Shown here piece by piece: positions 1 to 7,281 of a stretch of 29,530 bases of DNA. How positions within the stretch are numbered: position 1 is the stretch's first letter; each line of letters opens with the position of its first letter. The stretch is taken from positions 1-29,530 of the forward strand of contig CAYZWU010000062.1 of the NCBI GenBank assembly GCA_964482235.1, in the 5' to 3' direction. The notes beneath the pieces were generated by a model. That model was not told the DNA's origin and did not search any database. It saw only the letters and a list, made by a program, of their open reading frames with translations. Both the position numbers and the translations under genes were made by a program. Source of the stretch: CAYZWU01 sp964482235. Lineage in GTDB: Bacteria; Planctomycetota; B15-G4; CAYZWU01.

Positions 1-411
1 GGGGCGGCGTGGCGGGCCCCGTGGCGGCGGGGGGACGGGGGGGCCCCCCGTCCAACCCCCCCAAGGTCGCACTCAACGCCGATTGGAGGGGGATCTCTTC
101 AACAGACAGATACAAGAAAGACCACGGACCGTCGGCATTTCGAGTTTTGGAAGCGCCTCCGACGAAGAGATGCTTTCATTTCTTTTCGGGGGACGTCATG
201 CCGGTGGCTCGCCAGTCGCTCCAGAATTCAAATAATAACTGAGAGAAGATCGCAGTGCTGGAGATAGCGAGTCCGCACAATCTCAACCAAAGATGGCGAT
301 ACTGAGCCCGCGCAATCTCCGTCACTTAGCGCCCGTGGTGAAGTGAAAATCCCAAGGATCGAGCGGACGCGGTAACGGGAATATCCGACCTCACGATAAC
401 AGCCTACACAA
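1..411. other. Non-coding window edge with degenerate repeat units
   Basis: I see no supportable gene here. The first 60 bases are almost pure G/C and include a palindrome at 33-53 (GGACGGGGGG, one central G, CCCCCCGTCC). This may be a contig end or a difficult-to-sequence spot. Two degenerate copies of a repeat unit follow: a weak one near 268-285 (GAGTCCGCACAATCTC) and a strong one at 299-329. The strong copy differs from the palindromic element near 23.4 kb at one base in 31. The short open frames in this stretch have no ribosome binding site and no recognisable protein features. Confidence 0.6.
299..329 (+). repeat. Dispersed repeat unit, copy 1
   Basis: This 31-base unit begins ATACTGAGCCCGCGCAAT and ends CACTTAG. 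It matches 30 of 31 bases of 23416-23446, the left arm of the large palindrome about 23 kb away. Here only one orientation is present, preceded by a degenerate direct copy near 268-285, so this looks like a solo or decayed version of the element. Confidence 0.85.
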
Positions 412-491
412 TCGGATTTGTGCGGTCCTTCAGAGCCGCCTAAAGGAGGTCTTCCGACGTCCGAAGGCTCTGAAGGACCGCACAAATCCGA
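412..491. terminator. Perfect 26-bp inverted repeat downstream of the DAACS transporter gene
   Basis: The arms at 412-437 and 466-491 are perfect reverse complements (TCGGATTTGTGCGGTCCTTC... and its complement) around a 28-base loop. The hairpin lies 28 bases past the TAG stop of the minus-strand transporter gene (520-522), where a transcription terminator or mRNA 3'-end stabiliser is expected. There is no clear T-tract on the minus strand, so it is not a textbook intrinsic terminator. It could be a REP-like mobile palindrome. The arms are seen directly; the role is inferred. Confidence 0.6.
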
Positions 492-519
492 CCGGAATGC
501 AAACTCCGAGGATTCCCGG

Positions 520-2241
520 CTAGGTACCAGCGAGAACTTGCTTCTCCCCTTCGAGCCGTGCCACCACGACGGCGCCGCAGGAGTCGCTCCACACGTTTAC
601 CGTGGTGCGGCACATGTCGAGTATTCTGTCCACGGCCAGGATGATGCCTATTCCTTCGAGAGGCAGGCCAATGGCCGTGAGGATGATGGAGATCATGACC
701 ATGCCGGCCATGGGCACGCCCGCCGCGCCTATCGACGCGGCCAGTGCGGTGACAACGACGAGAAACTGCTGTCCGAATGTGAGGGGAGGGACTTCGCCCA
801 TGGTCATGTAGACCTGGGCGATGAACACCGCGGCCACGCACTCGTAGAGCGCCGTGCCGTCCATGTTCACCGTGGCTCCCAGGGGAAGGACGAAGCTGGA
901 GACCTTGTTCGACACGCGCGACCGTTCCTGCACGCACTCCAGGGTCAGCGGCAGGGTGGCGGACGAAGAGCTCGTCGAGAAAGCGGTGAGCAACGCCTTG
1001 GACATGGCGAGAAAGTGGCGCTTCGGGCTGACCTTTGCCACGAAGAAAAGAAGAAGCGGCAAGGTGACGCAGGCGTGGATCGCGAGTCCGCCGAAGACGC
1101 AGAGGGCGTAGAGCCCCAGGTTGCCGAAGGCCTCGAATCCCACCTCGGCGATAACCCTGGCGATGAGGGCGAAGATCCCGATCGGTGCAAAGAGGATCAC
1201 GAGCTGCACCACCTTCATCATCACCTGGAAGCAGCCGGTGAAGAAGCGCGTCAGCGTTTCCCGGTACGGATCCGGGATCCGCGTGATGCAGAGGCCGAAG
1301 AGCAGGGCGAAAACGATGATCTGGAGTACATTCGGCGCCACCATGGCCTGCACCGGATTGGCGGGGATCAGGTTGAGAAGGAAGTCAAAAAGAAACTCCG
1401 AGATCCCTTTCTGCGCCGACTCCAGCCCCTTGGGCACTTCGCTGAATCCGAAGCTCGCCCCCTCGCCCGGAGCGATGACGTTCACCAGGACGAGCCCGGT
1501 GACTATGGCGAGCAGAGAGGTCGTGAGATAGTAGGAGATGGTCTTGAAGCCGATGCGGCCAAGCCCGCCGCCTTCCCCGATGGAGAGCACGCCGCTCACG
1601 ATGGAGAAGAAGATGATCGGCACGATGATCATCTTGAGGAGCTTGAGAAAGAAGTCCCGGAAGAAGCCGACGATCTGCCGGAGAAAACCGGCCCAGGCCG
1701 ATTCGTTACCAGCCAGGATCCCCGTGGGGAGCCCGTCGTCCACCGTGACGGCGAGCCGCATCTTGTCATCATGGGTCACGATTGACAGCAGCGGCTGATC
1801 CTTCCCGCCCCCATCCCTGTCCAGGGTGAAGGAACGGCCTCTCTCGTCATCTATGTACTTGACAACATCTCCCAGGCGGCCGTCGCCGTTCGTATCCACG
1901 AAGGTGGAGATGAAGCGGCCGACATGCTCATGGTAAAGAACAACAATCCCGAACGAGTCGTCCGAGTCCCCGTCGCCGTTGAGATCCTTGACCGGCGTGT
2001 GGGTAAAGGCCGACTCGTCGAGAAAAACGAGGTGGGGCCGGCTAACCGTCAATTCACCGATAGCGGTGAGAATTCCATCGAGCCCCCGCCCGTCGGCATC
2101 CTCGACCCTCCCGCCTTCTTCCGAGTCAATGATCGTGGCCGGCTTCAGCTCGAGGTCCCCGGGCGAGGTGCGGACCAGGAAGCCGAAGGCCACCCCCAGG
2201 AGGATGGCCAGAACGATCCAGGTGTTCAGAGTGAACTTCAA
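520..2241 (-). CDS. DAACS-family dicarboxylate/glutamate:cation symporter with EF-hand-like insert
   Basis: Inner-membrane secondary transporter of the dicarboxylate/amino acid:cation symporter family (GltP, DctA, GltPh), 573 residues. The family core is intact: the serine-rich HP1 motif TSSSSATLP (about 423-431), NMDGT in TM7 (459-463), the HP2 motif AAGVPMAG (506-513), and the TM8 ligands D538, D542, R545, N549 and D553, matching GltPh D390, D394, R397, N401 and D405. The conserved Arg predicts an acidic substrate. Unusually, about 155 residues (27-182) sit between TM1 and TM2, where the family has a short loop. This insert carries calcium-loop-like sequences DLNGDGDSDDS (86-96) and DTNGDGRLGD (116-125), plus DRDGGG (141-146). 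The start is TTG, preceded by AAGGGGGAT. The gene lies 28 bases after the sulfatase gene and is probably cotranscribed with it. Family call sure; exact substrate unknown. Confidence 0.93.
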   Translation of the reverse strand: MKFTLNTWIVLAILLGVAFGFLVRTSPGDLELKPATIIDSEEGGRVEDADGRGLDGILTAIGELTVSRPHLVFLDESAFTHTPVKDLNGDGDSDDSFGIVVLYHEHVGRFISTFVDTNGDGRLGDVVKYIDDERGRSFTLDRDGGGKDQPLLSIVTHDDKMRLAVTVDDGLPTGILAGNESAWAGFLRQIVGFFRDFFLKLLKMIIVPIIFFSIVSGVLSIGEGGGLGRIGFKTISYYLTTSLLAIVTGLVLVNVIAPGEGASFGFSEVPKGLESAQKGISEFLFDFLLNLIPANPVQAMVAPNVLQIIVFALLFGLCITRIPDPYRETLTRFFTGCFQVMMKVVQLVILFAPIGIFALIARVIAEVGFEAFGNLGLYALCVFGGLAIHACVTLPLLLFFVAKVSPKRHFLAMSKALLTAFSTSSSSATLPLTLECVQERSRVSNKVSSFVLPLGATVNMDGTALYECVAAVFIAQVYMTMGEVPPLTFGQQFLVVVTALAASIGAAGVPMAGMVMISIILTAIGLPLEGIGIILAVDRILDMCRTTVNVWSDSCGAVVVARLEGEKQVLAGT

Positions 2242-2269
2242 GGGCGATCCCCCTTCCGGCCGGATGCCG

Positions 2270-3742
2270 TCAATAACCGAGCTCCTTCAGCCTCTGCCGC
2301 GTCTCCTCGCTCATCCGGTTCACCCGCTTCTTTCCCGTCTCGAAGTCGACCTTCCACCTGCCGAGAGCCTTCTTCAGGACTTCCCGGATTTCGGTGCAGG
2401 CCGGATCATCGGCGAGGTCGGTCAGCTCGTACGGATCGTCGTTCATGTTGAAGAGCTCGCCGGGTTGGCCGGTGAAGGGCATCTCCTGGTACTTCCAGGG
2501 CCCCTGCATCACGCACTTGGCCTTCTTGAAGTTGGGCCGCCGGGCGTTCCGCTCCGCCTGCTTCGGCTTCGTGGCCTCGGCAAAACGAAACTCGGGCAAG
2601 TCGGGACGTTCCTCTCCGAGAACCACGCCGTCGAATGCGGCGCCCCGAAATCCACGGGGAACGGAAATCCCCGCCAGGCGGCAGAGAGTGGGCGCCAGGT
2701 CGATGTTGCAGAGAGGATCTTCGTTCTCGACGCCGGCGGGAACGACCCCCTCGCACTGGATGATCAGCGGGATGTCGATCGTCGTGTCGAAAACGTTGAG
2801 ACCATGGTTGAAGTACTCCTTGTGATCCCAGAAGGTCTCGCCGTGATCGGACGTGAACACGACGATCGTCTCGCCCTCCTCCCCCGTCTTCGCGATGGTA
2901 TCGAGAAGCCTGCCGATCTGCTCGTCCATGTATCGGATCTCGGCGCAGTAGAGCCGATGCAGGTTGAGCGCCATCTCATCGGGCTTCCCCTCGGCGGCAT
3001 GCAGGGCGCTCATCGCCTGGTTGATCTCCGTGAGGCTGGCCTTCACTCTCCTGTCGGCGTCGCTGCAAAACTCGTCCAAGAACCTCTTCGGCGGCTCGTA
3101 GGGATAGTGCGGATCGAAGTAGTGGATCATGGCGAAGAAGGGGCGGCTCTTCTTCCTCTTGCCATGCCACTCGAGAAAGGCGTCGGTCACGTTGGTTGCG
3201 GAGCGCACCAGGTTGTTGTCCGGGAGAAGGGATGTCCGGTCGAAGTTCGCGTCGAAGAGGTCGAACCCCCTTGCCATGCCGAAATCGGAATGGAGGCAGT
3301 AGCTCGATACGAAGGCCGCTGTCTCGAATCCCTCCTCCTGGAACGCCTCCCCCAGGGTGACCGCCTCCTCGAAAGGGGTGAAGCCGTTCCTGAAGGCGCC
3401 GTGGTCCTTGGGATGCCTCGATGTGAGCATTGACGTGAAGGAGGCCAGGGTGGATGGAACCACCGTCTTGAAGTTGCGGAACAGGGTTCCGCGGCCGGCC
3501 AGGCGATCGATGTTGGGGCTCGTGTTCAGCTCGTACCCGTAGCAGCCGAGGCGGTCGGCGCGGAGCGCGTCCGCCACGATGAGGATCACGTTCCTCTCCT
3601 GTCGCCAGAACAGGAGCTTCTTCAAGCGAAAATCAGGAAAGAGGGCCGGCTGGATGAGAAGGTAGAGCACGGCCAGGGCGAGGAGAGCCGCAACGGGTAT
3701 GAGGACTCTCCTGAGCATGACTTGTTTCGTATTGCCGGACAT
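2270..3742 (-). CDS. Membrane-anchored sulfatase-superfamily protein
   Basis: Alkaline-phosphatase/sulfatase superfamily protein, 490 residues. An uncleaved N-terminal membrane anchor (about 11-31) would place the catalytic domain in the periplasm. Metal-site motifs are present: NVILIVADALRADRLGCYGY with D58, FDPHYPY (209-215), and FTSDHGETF with D299 and H300. The C-terminus ends LKELGY, a tail typical of this sulfatase group and also seen in the protein at 22.0-23.4 kb. The nucleophile region reads K-T-V-V-P-S-T (92-98). The position two before the Pro, normally formylglycine-forming Cys/Ser or Thr, is Val94, so hydrolytic activity is uncertain. A good promoter lies immediately upstream, leaving almost no 5' leader. 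It is first gene of a likely two-gene operon with the DAACS transporter. Substrate cannot be predicted. Confidence 0.88.
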   Translation of the reverse strand: MSGNTKQVMLRRVLIPVAALLALAVLYLLIQPALFPDFRLKKLLFWRQERNVILIVADALRADRLGCYGYELNTSPNIDRLAGRGTLFRNFKTVVPSTLASFTSMLTSRHPKDHGAFRNGFTPFEEAVTLGEAFQEEGFETAAFVSSYCLHSDFGMARGFDLFDANFDRTSLLPDNNLVRSATNVTDAFLEWHGKRKKSRPFFAMIHYFDPHYPYEPPKRFLDEFCSDADRRVKASLTEINQAMSALHAAEGKPDEMALNLHRLYCAEIRYMDEQIGRLLDTIAKTGEEGETIVVFTSDHGETFWDHKEYFNHGLNVFDTTIDIPLIIQCEGVVPAGVENEDPLCNIDLAPTLCRLAGISVPRGFRGAAFDGVVLGEERPDLPEFRFAEATKPKQAERNARRPNFKKAKCVMQGPWKYQEMPFTGQPGELFNMNDDPYELTDLADDPACTEIREVLKKALGRWKVDFETGKKRVNRMSEETRQRLKELGY

Positions 3743-3750
3743 GAGATAAG

Positions 3751-3779
3751 ATTCTATGTTCCAGCGGTTTTATTGGCAA
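3751..3779 (-). promoter_or_regulatory. Sigma70-type promoter for the sulfatase gene, nearly leaderless
   Basis: Read on the minus strand, TTGCCA (3779-3774), a 17-base spacer and TAGAAT (3756-3751) form a good -35/-10 pair. The ATG at 3742 starts only 8 bases after the -10 box, with no ribosome binding site in between. Transcription would therefore begin at or within a few bases of the start codon. Confidence 0.6.
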
Positions 3780-3828
3780 GGCGAGGAGCTGCGCAAAAAT
3801 AATTTCGGACAGCCGGCGGGAGGAGAGC

Positions 3829-4752
3829 ATGAATACGGTGTTCTATTACGATCCCCTCTTCCTCGAACACGAAACGGGAGAGCATCCCGAGTCGCCGGAG
3901 AGGCTGCGCGCCGTTCTCTCTCACTTCGATGGCCGGCAGGATGGACCGGTTTTTCGCAGGCCGGGGCGGGCTGCCCGGAAATCGTTGATCCTGGCCCATG
4001 ACGCCCGCTACGTGGATGCCGTTGAAGACCTCTGCAGCCGGGGAGGCGGCTTTCTCGACGGCGACACCCCCGTTTCGGAGAAGTCGTTCGAAGCCGCGGT
4101 GCACGCTGCCGGCGCCGTTCTCGACGCCGCCGACGAGCTTGCCGCAGGCAGGATCGCTTCGGCCTTCGCCCTGGTCCGGCCGCCCGGCCACCATGCCCGC
4201 CCGGCACAGGGGATGGGATTCTGCCTCTTCAACAACATTGCCGTGGCTGCGCGCCATCTGCAGGAGGAGCATGGCGCGAAGAAGGTGCTCATCGTTGATT
4301 TCGATCTGCACCACGGCAACGGCACCCAGGAGATCTTCTATCACGATCCCGACGTGGTCTACCTCTCGATCCACAGGTTCCCCTTCTATCCCGGCACGGG
4401 AAGCGCCGGGGAGACCGGCGAAGGGGCCGGTGCGGGCGCCACCGTCAACGTCCCCGTCAGCGGCGGAATCCCGCCCGACGAGAGCCTCGGCTTCTTCATC
4501 GCGGCGCTGGACCGCACGGCCGATGCCGTCCTGCCCGACGCGCTCCTCGTCTCCGCCGGATTCGACGGCTATGCCCATGATCCCCTGGGCGGACTTGGCT
4601 TTCTCCCCGCCCACTTCAGGGAGATCGGCGCGGCCCTGCGGAAAACGGCCGATGCCTGCTGCGGCGGCAGGATCCTCTCGGCCCTGGAGGGAGGATATTC
4701 CATATCAGCGATGCCTGTATGCCTGGAAGCGTACCTGGAAGGCGTGGGGTAA
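3829..4752 (+). CDS. Histone-deacetylase-family (AcuC/AphA-type) zinc amidohydrolase
   Basis: Zinc-dependent deacetylase of the arginase/deacetylase fold, 307 residues, about the usual length for bacterial class II HDAC-like proteins. Catalytic features are complete: the His dyad in RPPGHHA (H121, H122), zinc ligands in DFDLHHGNG (D159, H161) and in SAGFDGYAHDP (D246), and the transition-state Tyr in LEGGYS (Y290). The start is well fixed by GGGAGGAG at 3818-3825, three bases before the ATG. Relatives deacetylate acetylpolyamines, acetyl-lysine (AcuC, acting on acetyl-CoA synthetase) or small acylamides; the substrate here cannot be told from sequence. It is cytoplasmic, as no signal peptide is seen. 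It is divergent from the sulfatase gene and convergent with the RAM-domain gene, so probably a single-gene transcript. Confidence 0.93.
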   Translation: MNTVFYYDPLFLEHETGEHPESPERLRAVLSHFDGRQDGPVFRRPGRAARKSLILAHDARYVDAVEDLCSRGGGFLDGDTPVSEKSFEAAVHAAGAVLDAADELAAGRIASAFALVRPPGHHARPAQGMGFCLFNNIAVAARHLQEEHGAKKVLIVDFDLHHGNGTQEIFYHDPDVVYLSIHRFPFYPGTGSAGETGEGAGAGATVNVPVSGGIPPDESLGFFIAALDRTADAVLPDALLVSAGFDGYAHDPLGGLGFLPAHFREIGAALRKTADACCGGRILSALEGGYSISAMPVCLEAYLEGVG

Positions 4753-4758
4753 TATAAA

Positions 4759-4785
4759 AGCGCTCCCCCGGGAAAGGGGAGCGCT
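4759..4785 (-). terminator. Hairpin terminator between convergent genes
   Basis: The arms AGCGCTCCCC (4759-4768) and GGGGAGCGCT (4776-4785) form a perfect 10-bp stem with a 7-base loop. On the minus strand it is followed by TTTTATATT, so it is an intrinsic terminator for the gene at 4850-5404. It may also slow plus-strand transcription leaving the deacetylase gene, although the T-tract there is poor. Confidence 0.8.
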
Positions 4786-4849
4786 CCTTAGGCTTCTCCG
4801 GTCAGTCGACCCGTCTCTGGTTTCGGGACGAACCGGAGTTCTGACCAAC

Positions 4850-5404
4850 TCAGTACTGCGCCTGGACGGTGACGCTCTCGTACTCTTCCCACTTCGTCTT
4901 GTAGTCCATGTTCCAGTAGGCCTTGAGAGGAGCGTAGTACTCGATCTCGTAGCCCTTGTTCTTGATCTCCATCACGTACTGGTAGATCTCCTCGTAGGTC
5001 TGGCCGTAGAACATGGCCACGCAGTCCCAGTCACCCGGAATGCTCGAGGTGAAGGCAACCCAGTCGTAGTTCTTGAGCTCTTCGTAGGTGGAGTAGATGT
5101 CCGTGGAGCGGATCTTGACCCATCCCCAGGCCGGCATGTCCCAGAACTCCCTCTCGTTCCTGTAACCGTAGTAGGTCTGATTGGTGCTGGTCCTCTCGAC
5201 CTCGGGCCAGTAGCGGACCTTGGAGATCCACTTGTAGGCTTCATCGATATCTTTGGTGTCGATCCAGGCGATCACATCCCAGGGCCCCGTGGTCATGAAG
5301 ACGCCGATCGTGTTCTGCCATTCCTTGATCATGTTGTAAACATTGTCAGCTTTGCCGGGATAGGTTTTGATGAACACGTAAGCTGAACGTTTTTCCCATT
5401 CCAT
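4850..5404 (-). CDS. Stand-alone tandem Lrp/AsnC-type ligand-binding (RAM-like) domain protein
   Basis: Cytoplasmic protein of 184 residues with two similar alpha/beta domains and no DNA-binding helix-turn-helix. Domain 1 (about 6-84) follows the RAM/AsnC ligand-binding pattern: AYVFIKTYPGKADNVYNMI, then TTGPWDVIAWIDTKDIDEAY, ending in VERTSTNQTYYG. Domain 2 (about 93-180) echoes it with WVKIRSTDIYSTYEELKN, GDWDCVAMFYGQTYEEIYQY and a closing strand. RAM domains form dimers or octamers that bind amino acids or other small effectors. Without an HTH this could be a sensor, a partner of a full-length regulator, or an unrelated ferredoxin-like protein. Tyr and Trp content is unusually high. The start is set by AAGGAG eight bases before ATG, and a strong terminator follows the gene. 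The domain call rests on motif pattern only. Confidence 0.65.
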   Translation of the reverse strand: MEWEKRSAYVFIKTYPGKADNVYNMIKEWQNTIGVFMTTGPWDVIAWIDTKDIDEAYKWISKVRYWPEVERTSTNQTYYGYRNEREFWDMPAWGWVKIRSTDIYSTYEELKNYDWVAFTSSIPGDWDCVAMFYGQTYEEIYQYVMEIKNKGYEIEYYAPLKAYWNMDYKTKWEEYESVTVQAQY

Positions 5405-5472
5405 TTCATTTTCTCCTTTGTGAAACTACGCTCTGCAATCCGCCGATCGCGAACGAACAGGTAGAGAGAAAA

Positions 5473-5493
5473 TCCCGAAATCCCTTTTCGGGA
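5473..5493 (-). terminator. Hairpin between the sulfatase-like and RAM-domain genes
   Basis: The arms TCCCGAAA (5473-5480) and TTTCGGGA (5486-5493) form a perfect 8-bp stem with a 5-base loop. On the minus strand it is followed by TTTTCTCTCT, so it may terminate transcription from the gene ending at 5617. It could instead be an attenuator in the leader of the RAM-domain gene, whose ATG is about 70 bases downstream. Confidence 0.5.
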
Positions 5494-5616
5494 ATGATAA
5501 TCCATGTGGAAAAGAAACGCTTAGTCAGCGGCTGGCCTCGCTTGCGCTTTTTAAGCAAAAATCCTTATCGGCAGCTTTTGACGCGGATCTTCATTCTTTT
5601 TTGAAACATTCGATTT

Positions 5617-7026
5617 TTATCGCGCCAGATACCGGCGGGCTTCCTCGGCGCCGGCTTCCTGCCCCTCATCGGAGCCGAACCGGCCGAGGAATTCCTGATA
5701 GTGGGTCACTGCCTTTTCCCGATCCACCCGGGAACACGACCGGGCCATCAGCAGCAGCGATTCGGGAAACAGGGGATCCATTGCGCAGGCCGCGGCAAAC
5801 TCCCGGATCGCTTCATCGGGGCGCTGGTCGCGCAGGAGAGCCTCCCCCATCCGGAAGTGTTCCACCGCGTGGAGCCTCCGGCCCACGAACTCGGGGCGAT
5901 TCCACTCAAGACCGAGATCCCTTGCCAGATCGAGGCTCAGTCTGGGGCTGCTGCTGCCGGGGACGTTCACATCCCTGACCGGCGAGAGCTCGGCCAGTGT
6001 CCTCTCCAGCCTGGAAATGACGAGATTGCGGTGGTTCTCTTCGGGAGTCACGGGCATGCCGTTCCTGTCCAGGAACTCCATCTTCCCGTCGGGATGGGCT
6101 CGCATGTGCAGGGCGAGATCCTCGAACCAGACGGTGCGGGTCACCTGCACAGGTTGAACCTCACCCTCTTCGACGGACCGATCGGAAAGCGGCCCCGTCG
6201 CCTCCATCAGGAAGGCGCGCCCCTCCTCCTCCTGTCTCGTCATAGGGAAGGCATTGCCCCTTGCAAGGTCTCGGAATACGAAATGCAGATCGATGAGCGA
6301 GGCGGGCTTCAGCATCTTCTTTCCCGGCGGTGTGCCCAGAGGATCCCCGATCAGGGCAAGAAATTCGTCCGCCTTTCCACCGGGAGCGCAGACCGCCGCG
6401 ATCCCCTTCTCGAAAAAGCCGTTGTCTTCGAGAAAAACGAGAATCTTCTCGATATGTCCTTCCACCTCGCCGGCCGATCCGAATCTGGCCGTGTCGATCT
6501 CGATCAGCTCGAAGATGGAGAACGAGCTGGAATGGTCGCAGGCAAAAAGAAGGGCTTCTTCAACGGCCTCCCAGGTCGGATCCTCGCAGATCTCGTCGAA
6601 ACCCTGGAGCACGTTGGTGCAGGAGAGCAGCGACTGCTCTTCCACAACGGCATGGTTCCAGTATCCCATGGCGCCGATTCTTTCCGCAACCGTTGCGACA
6701 TTGCGGCTCAGGTGGGAGTGCGCCCTGGTGAGCCCGTGCTCCGAGGGGTACTTGCCGGTCATGAGCGAGGCGGCGGCGGACGGATACCATGGGGAAGGTG
6801 CGATGCACTTGAGATAGGTCACACTCCTCGAAGAGGGGATATTCTGAACAGGTTCGCTGCTCCGGAAAAACCAGGAGTCGAGGCAGTTGTCGCGATCGCG
6901 GATAACGAGCAGGACGATATCCGGGCTTGTCTCCTCGGGGGCCGACTTGTAGATCCTGACGGTGACCACACCCGCGACAAGGACACACATCATGATGACG
7001 AACATCGATATCAATGAAAAACGCAT
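5617..7026 (-). CDS. Degenerate sulfatase-like protein with C-terminal TPR-like helices
   Basis: A 469-residue protein with an N-terminal membrane anchor (about 5-25) and a sulfatase fold recognisable from PSAAASLMTGKYPSEHGLTR (82-101) and the preceding hydrophobic strand DIVLLVI. All expected catalytic positions are altered. The metal-binding Asp of the first strand is Arg43, the nucleophile position two before Pro82 is Trp80, and the usual D-H of TSDHG is Pro215-Gly216 in AVCAPGGKADE. The C-terminal 75 residues (EALLRDQRPDEAIREFAAAC and onward) look like one to two tetratricopeptide repeats. This suggests a binding or scaffold pseudoenzyme facing the periplasm. The start has AGG five bases upstream. 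The frame is open and codon use matches its neighbours, so it is not a decaying pseudogene. Confidence 0.75.
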   Translation of the reverse strand: MRFSLISMFVIMMCVLVAGVVTVRIYKSAPEETSPDIVLLVIRDRDNCLDSWFFRSSEPVQNIPSSRSVTYLKCIAPSPWYPSAAASLMTGKYPSEHGLTRAHSHLSRNVATVAERIGAMGYWNHAVVEEQSLLSCTNVLQGFDEICEDPTWEAVEEALLFACDHSSSFSIFELIEIDTARFGSAGEVEGHIEKILVFLEDNGFFEKGIAAVCAPGGKADEFLALIGDPLGTPPGKKMLKPASLIDLHFVFRDLARGNAFPMTRQEEEGRAFLMEATGPLSDRSVEEGEVQPVQVTRTVWFEDLALHMRAHPDGKMEFLDRNGMPVTPEENHRNLVISRLERTLAELSPVRDVNVPGSSSPRLSLDLARDLGLEWNRPEFVGRRLHAVEHFRMGEALLRDQRPDEAIREFAAACAMDPLFPESLLLMARSCSRVDREKAVTHYQEFLGRFGSDEGQEAGAEEARRYLAR

Positions 7027-7152
7027 CTAAACCTGCCTCGGATAGAAATGATGATCAGGCAGGCCGAGCTCCCTCTTCACGGCGCACTGCCTGCCACGTG
7101 CTTCCAGGAACTTATCGGAAAAGTGAATTCGCGACCTTGAACGTAACAGCTT

Positions 7153-7181
7153 TTGACACTTCGCTCTCCGATCTTTATAAG
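7153..7181 (+). promoter_or_regulatory. Near-consensus sigma70 promoter
   Basis: TTGACA (7153-7158), exactly 17 bases, then TATAAG (7176-7181) make a near-perfect housekeeping promoter. Transcription should start near 7188, giving a leader of about 95 bases before the HEAT/vWA gene. The position also excludes any translation start upstream of about 7190 for that gene. Confidence 0.85.
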
Positions 7182-7281
7182 AAAGTTCGGTCCGCATTCG
7201 ACCGAAGTAATGTCAAGTTCCCGTATCATCTGCTGTTTTTTTTCCGGCAGAAACGGCGAAGAAAGGATGAGGATCCTGAAG

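Noticed and set aside
9..242. A 77-codon frame at the window start
   Set aside because: Low-complexity Gly/Pro-rich beginning in the extreme G/C edge, no ribosome binding site, no homology I can recognise.
418..1785. A 455-codon open frame on the plus strand
   Set aside because: It is antisense to the DAACS transporter, has a His/Asp/Glu-rich translation typical of a shadow frame in GC-rich DNA, and shows no domain.
1979..3433. A 484-codon plus-strand frame
   Set aside because: It spans the ends of two well-supported minus-strand genes and has no recognisable protein features.
3998..5386. A 462-codon plus-strand frame covering the deacetylase end and the RAM-domain gene
   Set aside because: It overlaps two genes with clear motifs and ribosome binding sites; its Pro/Ser/Arg-rich translation is an off-frame artefact.
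5701..7017. A 438-codon plus-strand frame opposite the sulfatase-like gene
   Set aside because: The minus-strand frame has a membrane anchor, a fold signature and a ribosome binding site; this one has none.
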